A DNA stretch of 64,000 nt, from the NCBI RefSeq assembly GCF_000003855.2, contig NW_003101682.1, positions 2,367,614-2,431,613 of the forward strand, written 5' to 3'. Both the position numbers and the translations under genes were made by a program. Positions within the stretch are counted from its first letter, which is position 1; each line of letters starts with the position of its first letter. Below, piece after piece: positions 47,950 through 60,263 of this stretch. Origin of the DNA: Blastomyces gilchristii SLH14081 (taxonomy: Eukaryota; Ascomycota; Eurotiomycetes; Onygenales; Ajellomycetaceae). Below the pieces are notes generated by a model. That model made no database searches. It had not been told where the DNA came from and saw nothing but the letters and a program-made list of their open reading frames with translations.

Positions 47950-49000
47950 GTATACATTGTGATTATAATATAAACTTGAAGATATGAGAATTATCAATTC
48001 TTCATTTCTTTCTCTTCTTTATCTTCTACAGATATATTTATCAGAAGAGAAGTTAACTTTAAGAAGATGTCTTTTCAGTTTCTTCTCTTCTTCAGCTTCT
48101 TATAATTACTAGTATAGTAATCATCTGCTCTGCAGTTAAAATAGATATCTTTATTAAATCTTTTTTAATATTTCTTCACAGTGAGTAAAGAATCAGATTA
48201 CTTAGAATTCTTCTTTACTTTCTCTATATTAAAGCTGTTATAATACTGTTTAAATTCTGTTATTAATTACTTAGAAGAGATCTTATTAATCTTTTTCTTA
48301 AAGAATTAATTATTCAAATAGATTTGAGAAGTCAGATTGACAAGCTCAGTGTGATTGATTAATGAACTCTGATACTGTGATATTATTATCTGCATCTTAT
48401 GAGTCAGCTTTGTAAGATAAAGCTGTGTTTTTAATTAATTCAAATCATAAGTTAATTTCTCTTAATATTCTTTAAATCTTGTATTGAAATTAGAAGAATT
48501 CTTATTATCTTATTAATATAATAAGTTGAACTGCTGTGCTGCTGTGAAGCTGTAATTACAGTGATTTTTGATTTAATTCAGTAGAAAGTTCTTGAATTCT
48601 TTCTAAGTTATTACAGTATCAGTATACTTAAGCTCTCTCTTCTTAATAACTCAAGTAGTTGTAGAGATGTCTTCAAGAAGGTTGACAGTGTATATTACTC
48701 ATATCTTATAAGTATTATACTGGCTCAGATTAAGGCAGAATTTCTGTTTAAGAGTATGAATAAAGCTGTGAAATTCAGATAATGTGTTTCTCTTGTATCT
48801 TGAAAAATTTCTAATCTTAATCTCTCTATCTTTATAATAGATGTAGATGTGTAGAGGTCACAGTGATAGCAGAGTAATTAAAGAGCTCATATTAAAATAT
48901 ACAGTGAGTTCAGAAATCTCAGATTTCTGCTGAAATAGAGATGTATACACTCTAGAAAATGATATGAAGTTTTCTTCAGAGAGTGAGATCAGATCAGTTT
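47950..49000 (-). pseudogene. Gypsy-C gag, degenerate
   Basis: Degenerate frame upstream of pol on the minus strand. Readable parts include REIKIRNFSRYKRNTLSEF (about 48830) and a zinc-knuckle relic YFNCRADDYYTSNY (48101-48150), which aligns with CFNC....HYASNC: three of the four metal ligands are lost, consistent with G-to-A changes at Cys (TGC to TAC) and C-to-T changes at His. Confidence 0.68.
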
Positions 49001-49079
49001 CAGTGTAAGTATATAAGACTATATCAGTCTGTTAAAGCTTGACTGATTCAAACTTGTAATCAGATTAAGTGATTTGAAT

Positions 49080-49612
49080 TATAATATAATGAATCTAAAG
49101 CAGTGACTAGTCAGTAGTATTATATAGAGATAGTTATTTAAGAAGCTGTATAAGTAAGCTTGACTATCTTACTTGAATAGTGAGCTTGTAGACTACAGAG
49201 TTATTATAAGAATATCACAGATATGATACTTAGTATACTAAGAAGATTGTATAAGAAATATAGTAACTCTTTTATATATTTTAATAGAAGAAAAATGAAT
49301 TACTAACTTCTTTAATAAGAAGTCAGTATCTAGCTATTCTATATAGATAATGAGCAGATACTCTTCTCTCATTTCATAAGTGAGAATAGCTGAAGTGATA
49401 CATCAGCAGTGTCTCACTATCAAGAAAGAGTAATCTGCTAACCTTATATAGAAGTGAGGTTCTTATATTCATCAATCAGATCTTTCTATAATATATTCAA
49501 ATGATGTCATAGAGTGGTTGAAAACCGGTTTGAACGGGATGGAATCATCCGCATGGAAGCGATGGGCCGTGTGGAACCGCAACGGGGCCTTGGCGCGGCC
49601 GGGAGCGTGACA
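49080..49612 (-). repeat. 5' LTR of Gypsy-C (533 bp)
   Basis: On the plus strand it begins TATAATATAATGAATC (mutated) and ends CGGCCGGGAGCGTGACA (unmutated). The last ~112 bp (49501-49612) are GC-rich and intact; the inner ~420 bp are heavily mutated. Followed by the duplication ACTAC. Confidence 0.92.
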
Positions 49613-49617
49613 ACTAC

Positions 49618-52600
49618 TCAGTAACCGTGTAATTGACAGATGCTATCATCAGAATACTACTAAGATACTACAAGGCACTGTATACTGTTCTGTCAGTGAA
49701 ATCAATACTATTAAGCTAGTTAGTTATCTATTACTTAGTACAACAGCTGCTATTCATTAATTATCTATTCTATCTAGTGAAATGAGATATCTCAATTGTA
49801 ATATAAATATCTTATTGTCTGAGACTTACACATTAAATAATCATCATTTTCATCACTATTCTGTAACAGAATGTTATATAATACTGTCTTTTAAACTACT
49901 GACAGTTCAACAATAGTGTAATTATTAGAATTCTCTTATAAAATCAGCAGATTCAGTAGATAATAATATATAATATAATATAGAGAAATAAGTGTAATGA
50001 AAATTCACTTAACTTCTTTCATTTCATAGATAAATATAACTGTAATTCAGTCAAGCTCTGTCTCTTAATATTGAATAATATTCTCTTTCACAAGAGAGAT
50101 TCAATAAACATAATCTCTGATTTATAAGTTAGTAATAAGTCAATAACTGATTGATTGATAGATATACTGAACTGAGAATATTAACTTATTATAGAAAAGA
50201 ATCAGACAGTAATCTAGTTTTGAAACTGAGAGCTTATTTTAATCAGCATTGTAGAATTCTCACAGCTTATTAAGAAAGAAGATGAAGAAATTCAAGCTTT
50301 GAGAGATTTATAAATTGTATACTAACTTTCTCTGATATCTTGTTTAATAATAGATAATTGAAAATCTTCAGAGTAATATAATCTTTTATTAACTCTAACT
50401 TAATAGAGTAGTTCAGTGAATTATTATTATTATCTGATTCTTCATTCATTCTCAGTAGATTATTAAATAGTGCTGAATAAACTGTATATAGCTGTTAAAT
50501 TTTCTGTATCAGATATAAGTCAGATCTGTCAAAAGAATCTCTTAATACTAGTTATAAAATATAATGAAAGCTCTTCTATAAGAGTAGTATCTTCTTTATA
50601 TTCTGATGATTTATTCACTGCACTAGACTTTTATAGTCTTGATACTTATTCTTCTCTATCAGAATATTGTAGTTATTAAATACAGTGTATTCTTTAATCA
50701 GCTTAATATAATGTAAATTAATATGTATATTCAGCTGATTCTTCATATATTATATAAGCTTTGCTTTTTTAGTATAATTACTGATATATATAGTAACTGT
50801 GTCTATTATTAAAGCAGAGAATGACTGATAACTAACAACAGAATCAGCTTAGAATAATTTAAATATCACTGCTACTCTTACTACAGCTTTAATAAGAAAT
50901 TATAGCTGTTAATAAGCTGTAAGTATGATTTAACAAGTCACTTCAGAATTATTTTCTCTCAGAGATTAAAATATTAATAGACTATTATTTCTTATAATAA
51001 CTATATATATCAGAATAATAAGATTAATAGATAATTGATTTAATACTGAAAATGCTGCAGAAATAATCTGTTTAATTACTAAACTAAGTTATTTCTTTCT
51101 AAGCTTATACTGCAAGATAAGAGATATAATGATTGAAGCTCAAGTATGTTCTTAAAACATACTTCTTAAGATGAGTGATTAGTAACTGTAGATAATTTTA
51201 ACTATGAGAAAAAGAAAATATCTGTAATATTCAGAAGTATTCTAGCTGATTATACAGTAATAAAATAGTACTAATCAGTAATAAGTATGAAATCTCTGAT
51301 ATATCAGTAAACTCACTATAATATGAATCAGATGAGAAAAAAGAGATTAAATTTAAACTTAAATATATCTGAAAAAGAAATACACTCTGTGATATTATTT
51401 CTTACTCTTAATATATTTGATCTCTATATGTGAGATTCAGCAGATCATTCAGTTTAGTCTGAAGATATTATATATAATAGTGAAATCAGCTGTTATTATG
51501 TAGATTATAGTTCAGATTTAGTTAATTCTTATTATTAATAAAGCAGCTTCAGTATAATCTTCTTACTATTAATTCTTTAATCTCTGTATTACTATTTTAC
51601 TGCAGTATATCTTTAAGAAATGTAATACAAGATACAATCATTCTTATTTTTTTTTATTAATGTTCATTATAATTCTCTTACAATTCAATATAGATAAGTT
51701 ATATAATAATACAGTAACTGTATCAGAAAAATTAATACTATAAGAATCAAAGAATATAATAAAAATATTGTTTTACTTTGAGTACTTAACAGCACTCAGT
51801 GCAGAAATTAAATAAAAACTTATCAAGCTTCAGTACATGTTTCAATATAAATCAAATTCATTAATAAATAATTGATATAACAGAGAAATAACTTGTATAT
51901 CAGAGTAAAATATACTTTTCAAAAGATCTTATTTATATGCTGCAATTTTCAACTCAGTCTGAATCAGTGAAGATTTGTAATATAATCATATCTTAATCAT
52001 CTCAGTTTTAGTTCTTATAACTCAGTGAAGAAAATACTGATCTTAACTCTTATATATCAGCAGATCAGAACTCAATTCAGATGTTATATTTATATAAATA
52101 TTAAGTTGATTAAGAACTTAAGTAATTGAAATATATTTCATCTCATTCTTCATTGCAATTATTTTGAAGAGACTAAATAATGAATTCAAAAATGATAATC
52201 TTTGTGCAGTCTGCAGAGTATAGTGAATAGCTTCTTGAACTTTCAGAACTATTATATAAGATCTTATATCTGAATATTAGTAATCATGTTCAATAAAATG
52301 CACTTTTTCAATATGAGATATATTATTCAACTCTGATTTACAGTAGCATTCAAGATTTCCACACTGATATCAGATAAAATCAGAAGAAAAAATAGGTTTA
52401 TTTATTAATTAATATCAGATGAATTTGCTGAAATAATATTTAACAGAGCTCTCTCAACTATGAGATTGTCATAACTCTGTGAAATTGTTGACAATTTATG
52501 CCATTTCTATATGCATTTGTCACTGAAAAGTTGAGGATTTGAGAAGAGCAGATATTAAGGAAATTAGATTTTAAAAGTATAGTAATCTCATGAAGAATTC

Positions 52601-53640
52601 AGCAAGATTTTTCTAAGCAGAACTCAAAGTTGATATTTATATTAATAATACTATTGAAATTGGGGTTTTCTTGACTGATAAAAGCAGGAATTATACTCTG
52701 TATTGCTTTTTCAGAGTTGATAGACCTTTGAGAAACCGACTTATTAGTAATATATTCTTCAATAAATGCAGAATTTGCAGTAGTGATTTGTAGTTTTTTC
52801 AGAAAATATCTGACTCTGCAGCTCAGGGTCTCATTGTCAGAATAAATGAATTCATTTCAAAGTTACTGTGTTTATAAGATATATCAATTACTGAATTAGA
52901 ATCAATAAATTAATCAGTAATAGTAATAGTAATTGCATCAGCAGCTGGTACTTTAATATCATCAGTAACTGACTCATCAGAATTCTCTTAATCATCATTT
53001 TCAGAAATATTCTCCTCAGCAGCCGCTTTCAAAAGTCATTTAATATGCTCAATATTATCAGCAGCATTTTCATTATATGACTCTGTCTTTAGAAAATGTT
53101 AGTTATTATAATGATAGAGATATTAAAAGTGATAAACTTACTAAGAATAGCAATGCTTCTTCACTAAGAGTATCAATATCTGAATCACTATCAGTGAAAT
53201 CTTATTTACAGTTTCTGAGAAAGAGAGATACTGATCATCTTCAGATTCTTGTCTAGAGACAGATAGCAGATAGTGTTTTAGATTTTAATTAAACAGACAC
53301 AACATTTTGATTTCTGATATAATTTGTAGAAAAATGTTATGTAGTTGAAAAGATATGAATAAAGTGAATGAGTAGTCTTGATAAAATAAAGAGATGAGAT
53401 TGAATTACTGAAAAGAAATATATCAATAAGAGTCACAATCAGTGATAAATATCATCTTAATATTAATAATCATACTTTCTTTGTTATATTCCTGCAAGTA
53501 GCCGATTATTTTATCAGAATACTATCAAAATTCTATCAAAATATTAAAAATAAGCATGACTATAGATCTCAGTTTAATAGATCTCTTCAAACTCTTCTAT
53601 CTGATAGGTTTACTGAGACAAATCATCAATTTTAAAAGAA
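49618..53640. other. Unassigned hypermutated AT-rich DNA
   Basis: No LTR, LINE or SINE signature recognised. The composition matches mutated repeats elsewhere in the window, so it is probably an older or unknown repeat. Short frames such as 50470-50679 (69 codons, plus) show no motif. The one better stretch is given separately (52458-52854). Confidence 0.5.
52458..52854 (-). pseudogene. Unidentified degenerate reading frame
   Basis: About 130 codons on the minus strand with a single internal TGA (after EKSC, again a plausible Trp site) before TAG. Readable segments: EFIYSDNETLSCRVRYFL, FIEEYITNKSVSQRSINS, NFSVTNAYRNGINCQQFH. Further in-frame pieces continue to about 51990 with more TGA codons. 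I do not recognise a domain; a transposase or host-gene relic are both possible. Confidence 0.4.
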
Positions 53641-54190
53641 ATCATATATTAATATATCTGTATCATAGAATGAACATAATAACATTAATAAAGAATATCA
53701 GACAGATGAGAAATCAAACTCATTTCTGACATTCAGTGATCTGTCAAAGAGACATCACTGAATCTGACACTCAGATGCAGAAGTGTATGAGAAGGAAATT
53801 TAGCTAACAGAATAAAAGCTTTATATTGAAATCAGATGAATGTATTTTCTTACATTCTCAAAGAACAATCTGAACAAGACAGTCACAGAGGTGATAACAA
53901 CAAAGAATAAAATGTCATACATATTCTCATCAAGCTGAATTACAATGCTTGATGCAATAAAGACATGAAAGTCAAGAATATTGAAAGAAATGAAGACAAG
54001 TATTTCCAGTATTTCAGATCTTAGTAAAAATCTCACATTTTCAGTGAGATATATCAAGTCTCTGATGAAATATCTTGATCTTTCAGTGAGATATCTTAAA
54101 TCCCTGCTGAGATATAACAAACTTTTAGTGAGATATAATAAACTCTTAATGAGATATCTTATTATTATTATTATTATTCTTCAATTATAG
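53641..54190 (+). pseudogene. Unidentified frame ending in heptad repeats
   Basis: Degenerate plus-strand frame (for example SDAEVYEKEI, MYFLTFSKNNLNKTVTEV, MSYIFSSS), then an open stretch from 53981 with KEMKTSISSISDLSKNL and six 7-residue repeats. The frame runs into the LINE tail sequence at ~54160, so the true C-terminus is lost. No family recognised. Confidence 0.45.
54044..54160 (+). repeat. 21-bp / 7-residue tandem repeat, 5.6 units
   Basis: Units VRYIKSL, MKYLDLS, VRYLKSL, LRYNKLL, VRYNKLL, MRYL. Consensus (V/L/M)RY(L/N)K(S/L)L, encoded by a TGAGATAT-centred 21-bp unit. The regular heptad spacing of hydrophobic residues would suit a helix or coiled coil. Confidence 0.8.
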
Positions 54191-55875
54191 ATGTATGCAG
54201 TCAGAGACTATGACATCTACCTGAGAACTTTTAGTTCTCAGGGTTTTTTCTATATCTATAAAGTTATTATACATTCACCAATTTCAAATATGCAAAATCA
54301 GAAAATTTCAGCTTAGAATGTGAAAACTGTTTACAAATTGCAGTATTTCAACATCTTCTGATATATTGAAATCATTTAACAATATCATGACAAAAGAAAA
54401 GAGAACACAGTCTTAAAGATAGACATATTAAATAGACAGATAGAAAAGAATAGAAAGGAAAAAGTAAAGTAGAGAGAGACTGTAATAAAACAATTATTAA
54501 AACATAGTATATAGCGGTTTTAACAGACTATATCTGATCAATTTCCTCCTCTTCATATTCAGATATTTCTGAATTTAGCCATTTTCTTGTAGCTGCTTGA
54601 GTTTTTGATAGAATGTCTATTAAGTATTTAATTCCTGTCTCAGTTGAGAATAAGAATCTCATATTTAATTGATTTAGATTATACTTCTCTTTCAATCTGA
54701 CTCTGAGACTATTGTATAATACATAGTGTATTACAATATACTCAGGATTCTCATTTACATTGCAGAATGAGCATTCTATTGAATCAAATCTATCATCAAA
54801 TCTTTGTATATAAGATTTGAAATAGCCATGTGCTCATTTCAGCTGTATTATAGATGAGAATATTTTCTTTTTACATTTAATTAAACAAGATTTCTGCTTG
54901 AGTTTTATTTCAAATCTTGAATAATGTATACTCTTCTTTTGTTTCTGCCAGCTTTCATTTCACTTGTCTAAACAAGATTCTTTTATCTTTCTCTTTATAA
55001 AAGACCAGAACATAATTTTTTGAATAGATCTGCTTAATTCTGAACTCTTTTTTGCAGCTGAATCAGACAATTCATTGCTATAAATATTTATATAAGCAGG
55101 AACTCAGTGCAGATAAATTATCAGCTTAAATATTCTTCTCTTTTGAATTTTCAAAACAGAGTTTAAGATCAGTTCAAGATTCATTTGATCATTATAAATC
55201 TGACTATTTCTAAGTCTTTTTAAAGCAGCTTAACTATCAGAGAATATTGATGCCTCTTTCAAACTATTTCCTCTTTTATAAGATTTTATTTCAATAAGAG
55301 TGAAAGCTTTCGCTATTATAAATAGTTCAGTGTCAAAGACTTCAGATTCACAGTCTAAATTTCAGAAATCTGAGATAAAATTAATATTATCTTCAGTATA
55401 AGCAATGTCTGCATTTAATCTATTCAAATTCTCATTTTTTAAGTCATCTGAATAAATCAGAATAGAGTCTTTTATATTAATTGTAGAAAATCTCTTCAAA
55501 TGCTGTTCATATTCTTTCTCTTTAGATAGTTCACTTATTTGTCAGTCTATAAGAGATTCAAGCTTTTCTCTCTAGAGAGATATCTTCTCATGATCAACTT
55601 TTTCAAATTTAAAGAAGAAAATTGATTTTTAATCAGTGATTATAGTCTGTACAGTTGAGAAGGCATTTTCTTTGAAGAATTATTTTCATTTCAATCAAGA
55701 AATCTGTTCCAATTCAGTTGATTTCCAGAGTTAATTAATGAAAATGAAGAAGAGACTCTTTCTCTGATTATATAATTTAAGCTCATCTTTATAACTCTCA
55801 GAGCATAGTTCATACAGGCCTTTTTAAATCTAATAGCAGAAGAGAGAATTGAAGCTTCAATTTCCATTGCTTTAA
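54159..55875 (-). mobile_element. Tad-like LINE, copy 3 (3' part)
   Basis: Minus-strand copy with (AAT)n tail at 54159-54180, hairpin 54221-54241, 3' UTR, the C-terminal Cys motif and the RNase H part of ORF2 up to about 55875. There a second LINE segment starts with sequence repeating the RNase H region, so this is a separate, 5'-truncated copy. Confidence 0.82.
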
Positions 55876-58800
55876 TAGAAGAAGTTCAAGATTCATTTAA
55901 TTATTATGAATCTGACTATTTCTAAGTCTTTTTAAAGCAGCTTGACTATCAGAGAATATTCATATCTCTTTTAAACTATTTTCTCTTTTATGAGATTTTA
56001 TTTCAATGAGTTTGAAAGCTTTCACTATTGCAAATAGTTCAGCAGTAAAGACTTTAGATTCACAGCCTAAATTTCAGAAATCTGAGATAAAATTAATATT
56101 ATCTTCAGTATAAGCAATGCCTGCATCTAATCTATTCAAATTCTCATTTTTTAAGTCATTTGAATAAATCAGAATAGAGTCTTCTATATTGATTATAGAA
56201 ATTCCCTTCAAATGCTTTTTATATTCTTTCTCTTTAGATAGTTCACTTATTTATAAGTCTATAAGAGATTCAAGCTTTTCTCTTCAGAGAGATATCTTCT
56301 CATAATCAACTTTTTTAATATTTAAAGAAGAAAATTGATTTTTAATCTGTGAGCATAGTCTGTATAGTTGAAAAGACATTTGTTTTAAAGAATTATTTTC
56401 ATTTCAATCAAGAAATATATTTCAATCTAGTTTATTTCCAGAGTTAATTGATGAAAAGGAAGAAGAGACTCTTTCTCTGATTATATAATTTAAGCTCATC
56501 TTTATAACTCTCAGAGTATAGTTTATACAGGTCTTTTCAAATCTAATAATAGAAGAGAGAATTGAAGCTTCAATTTTCATTGCTTTAATAGAAGATGATT
56601 TAAATGCTCTCAGAATTCTGCTCAAAGCTCTGTTTTGCAGACTTTAAAAGAGTTCAGTGAAATTTTCTTGATTATTTTATTAAACTTAAACTTCATAATC
56701 AGCTACTGAGATAATACAGGCTATATATAACTGTCTCATAGCCTGGAAGAATAGATCTCTCTCTGTATTTAATAGTCTGATTATATTTTTCAATAGTCTT
56801 TCTGTCTTGATAGTTCTTTATTGAATATGATATTTAAAACTCAACTTAGAGTTTAATCATACTTCTAATTATTTAACATTTAAACTGGGTTTAATCTCTC
56901 TATTTAAAAGAGTTAAGTATAGTTCTTTATCATTGAATCTAGAAAAGAAATGAATTAACTCAGTTTTATTCATATTAAATTGAATTTAATTAATATCTAC
57001 TCTAATAAAGATTCTCTTTACTGCTTTTTTAATCACTTTCAAATTCTCTCTGCTTATTTTTAAGCTGTAGACTAGATCAATATCATTCACATAACTCAGA
57101 GATTATACTATTTTCATATCTTTGTTTTTGAATAGATATACAGTGTATATTGCAAATAAAATGAGTGATATTGAAGATTCTTACAGTACTTCTATTTTTA
57201 TCTCAGTCTTGTCTTATTTTATTCTATCAAAGAATAGTTATATGATTCTTTTAGATATAAAACAGTTAACTCATTTTATTAGAGAAAGTGACAGTTTTAA
57301 TATCTTCAAAGTCTGAATTAACTTTGACTTTGAAACATGATTAAATGCTTCTTTAATATCAATAAAAACTGCAGTTGAGATCAGATCTTCATACTTTGTT
57401 ATTTAAATATCATGAATAACTGAGAGAATAGTGTCAATTGCAGAATATTGCTTTCTATCTCTCATTTATACACTGAATAAAAGAGAATCATCAATAGAGC
57501 TTATAAAAGATAGTTGAGTAGCTGTTATCTTTTCTAAAACCTTTTCTAGACAGTTTAATAGAGATATTACTCTATATAACTTAGTAATTGAAGTTTCTCT
57601 ATTAGGTTTTACAAGAATCACTTCAGTGACTTCTCTTTAGCATTCAGAATGATATTCATTTTTCAAGAGATTGAAAAAGAGCTCAAAATATTCATTCTTC
57701 AAGTAGAAGTATATATTTTAAATAATTAAGTACTTGATTGAATCAGGCTCAGCAGCAGTTCTAACTGAACTTGAGAAAATAGCTCACTCAAATTTATCTT
57801 ATATAAGCTCACATCATTCTCAGTTATTTTCATTAATATAGTTGTAATGTGATATATTCTCTTTCTCTTTCTCTGAATCTGATGAGTTTTGAAAGAGAAT
57901 TCTCATAAAAGCTTAATATTTTTTCCCAAAAGAATTTGCTGTATATAATTCATTCTGAAACTCATATTCTAAGATTGAAAGTTTTGCTACACTTCTTGTT
58001 TTAGTATAGTTAAAAGTGTTAAAAACTTTCTTTTCTTATACTTCTTTAAGAAATTTATTTCAGCAGTCTGTTTTAGCTCTTTTAATATCTGAAAAATATT
58101 CATTTCTGACAGCTTTGTACTCTTTATCAGATATTACATCATTCTTTCAATCTCTTCTAATAGTAGCTAATTATTTTCTTTTAGATATGATATTCTTATT
58201 TCATTAAGATTTGAAATACTCAGAAGACTTTCACTTTGAAATATTATCTCTAACACTTGTTAGAATAATAGATGTAATAAGCTTCACTCTATTCTCAAGC
58301 ATTTCATTTGAGATATCTTGATCTGAATTTCAATATAGCTCACTCTGCTTTTCAGATTTTAATAGTTTTATACTTTCTTCAACTGCTTTTCAATCAGCTT
58401 TGTCAAAGTTAAACTGATTAGAGAGAAGAGAATTTTCACTTATTTATTTTTCACTCAGTTCAATATTAAATTGAATAATCTCATAATCTGATTCTGATGT
58501 CTCATTTTAATTAATAAATCAGTTTACAAGTCTTTTTTTTATTAGATTTTATAATATGAAGATTAGATCTATAATAGATTTCTGTTTTATATCTTTTCTA
58601 AAGAATGTTTATTGATCAGACTTGTTAACTAAATCTATTAAATGTTCAAAGATTTATTCAATCAGATTGTCTACTCTTAATACTCTTTTACATTCTGAAT
58701 TTCATCAGAGATGATGTGTATTAAAATCTTCTATAATTATAGAGTGTCTTAGTGAAGTTATATTCAGAAATCCTCTATTAATTGTTCAGATATTGTTATT

Positions 58801-59250
58801 TTTTTTCAATGACTTTTCATTATAGATATTTATGAGCTGTATAGTATCAAACTCAATCTCTTTATCTATAATATGACTCATCAGAATATCATGGTCAGAC
58901 ATGATATTAAATCTTAGATTAAATTAATATCTTGATCTCTTTCTTTCATAGATCACTACTCTTGACTTTATCTCAGACTTTTGAGATAGAAAGCAGTAGT
59001 AGCTTGAATGAGAAATGATGTATTTTTACTCAGTATCAAAATCCAGTTTCTGAAGCAGTATAAAATTCACTTTTTATTCAAATGTAATTTGAAGACAAGA
59101 ATAAATACAATTTGAGTTTCTATTCATATAATTTTGAATAAATGTGATTTTTGAACAGTTTTTAAACTTTTTTTTTATTGTTTTTGTTGTATATTCATAC
59201 TAGAAGAGAGTAGAGATAGAGTAGAATCTAATAACTATCATCAGATAGTA
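55876..59250 (-). pseudogene. LINE copy 4 ORF2 (endonuclease, RT, part RNase H), degenerate
   Basis: RNase H start at 55876-56300, RT at about 56800-57800 with catalytic box YVND (about 57078-57090; one Asp lost), and an apurinic-type endonuclease at about 58500-59250, with SRVVIYERKR-like sequence near 58945-58975 matching the conserved SRV.IYV region of Tad-type endonucleases. Stop codons of all three types are frequent, more than in copies 1 and 2. Confidence 0.75.
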
Positions 59251-59499
59251 GATTATAACTATTTTGAAAAGTAGAAATCTCAACTGCTTGCATTATATCT
59301 AGTTTATTATCAGAGTCATTTCTCAATTCTCTAATCTTAATAGAAGTTTGAGAATTCAAATTCTGTTTATATTTAGCTGAAGAATTGAAGTTTGAAGATT
59401 TAGATAGTTGAGAGTCTCTTCTTTTTAAGCTTGTAGTTGTAGATTTACTATCTTGACTATTCTCTTCTGTTCTAGATTGACTTTAAGCTTTATCTTTTC

Positions 59500-60005
59500 T
59501 CCAGTTCTTTTGAGTTCTTGAAGTAAATATACATTCTTTTGAGCTGAATGCATGTTTTTCTTTGCAATTAGAGCATTTAAGCAGAGTATATTGACATATT
59601 TCATCTCTTTTTAAGCATGATTCACATTTATGCTCACTAGTTTTATAATCTCTAGCACAGAATGCATATTTTAAGTCTCTAAAATAAAAGATTACAAAGT
59701 ATTCATATCTTTGACAGTTTGAGCACTGTATTTAAGCTTTGAGATTCATTCTTGAGTCTTTGTATTCATGAACTCTTATTTTCATATCTTCTACTCTTAC
59801 TTCAGAGATATTTGACTGTTGAAGTGTTTTTGTATATACTAGAATAGAGACATTTCTTCTGCTTTGTCTGAACTCAATTGAATTTAGTCATACAGGCTCT
59901 TTTCTCAGTTAAATAGAGTTGTATTCTTCTAATTCATTTTTGAGAAGTAGCACTTCTTCTTCACAGTCAAAAATTTCAACTGGAATATTATAAAGAATGA
60001 ATTTG
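59500..60005 (-). pseudogene. LINE copy 4 ORF1 (Gag-like, Cys-rich), partial
   Basis: Minus strand about 59535-59680 encodes a Cys/His-rich stretch (KYAFCARDYKTSEHKC, then CESCLKRDEICQ and KCSNCKEKHAFSSKEC), typical of nucleic-acid-binding ORF1 proteins of fungal LINEs. The frame is open across most of this stretch. The N-terminal part is cut by the LTR at 60005. Confidence 0.75.
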
Positions 60006-60263
60006 TGTAAGAATAAGTACTCGCAGGCGATTATTCGGGTGTTTGCAGCTTGGCGTGATATGTACTGTTAACTACTAGAAGTATTCACAGTAGAAAGATA
60101 AAATGTAGAAGTCAAATGTATAATAGTATTCAAGCTGAGTTATGAATAGTATTCATGAACTTCAGTCTATATAGTTGTGTATAGTCAAGAGCTGCTAACT
60201 CTATTGATTACACAAGAGATAGAAACAGAGATAAAGAATCTGCAAGAAGTGAGATTTCTTACA
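60006..60263 (-). repeat. 3' LTR of Gypsy-B copy 2 (258 bp)
   Basis: Reverse complement starts TGTAAGAAATCTCACTTC and ends GAGTACTTATTCTTACA. It retains CG pairs near its outer end (CGCAGGCGATTATTCGGG). Confidence 0.88.

Larger units (their letters stand above)
28531..49612 (-). mobile_element. Ty3/Gypsy chromovirus Gypsy-C, host of a nested stack (21 kb span)
   Basis: Two LTRs of equal length (533 bp: 28531-29063 and 49080-49612) are flanked by the exact 5-bp duplication ACTAC (28526-28530 and 49613-49617). The coding strand is minus, so the 5' LTR is the right-hand one. Internal parts are 29064-29136 and 42036-49079, split by Gypsy-A copy 2 (duplication TATAG) and by a SINE at 43611-43981. 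Removing the insertions leaves about 7.8 kb. Gag and pol are heavily mutated, whereas the outermost ~110-140 bp next to unique DNA are nearly intact. Confidence 0.92.
55876..60005 (-). mobile_element. Tad-like LINE, copy 4 (longest; ORF1 to RNase H)
   Basis: Minus-strand copy that starts within RNase H (its 3' end is missing at the junction with copy 3) and continues through RT, endonuclease and ORF1 until cut at 60005 by a Gypsy-B LTR. It is the only copy here showing the 5' half of the element. Confidence 0.82.

Noticed and set aside
60006..60263. Solo LTR of Gypsy-B
   Set aside because: Internal Gypsy-B sequence (purine tract, integrase) continues directly to the right, and no matching target duplication flanks the LTR alone.
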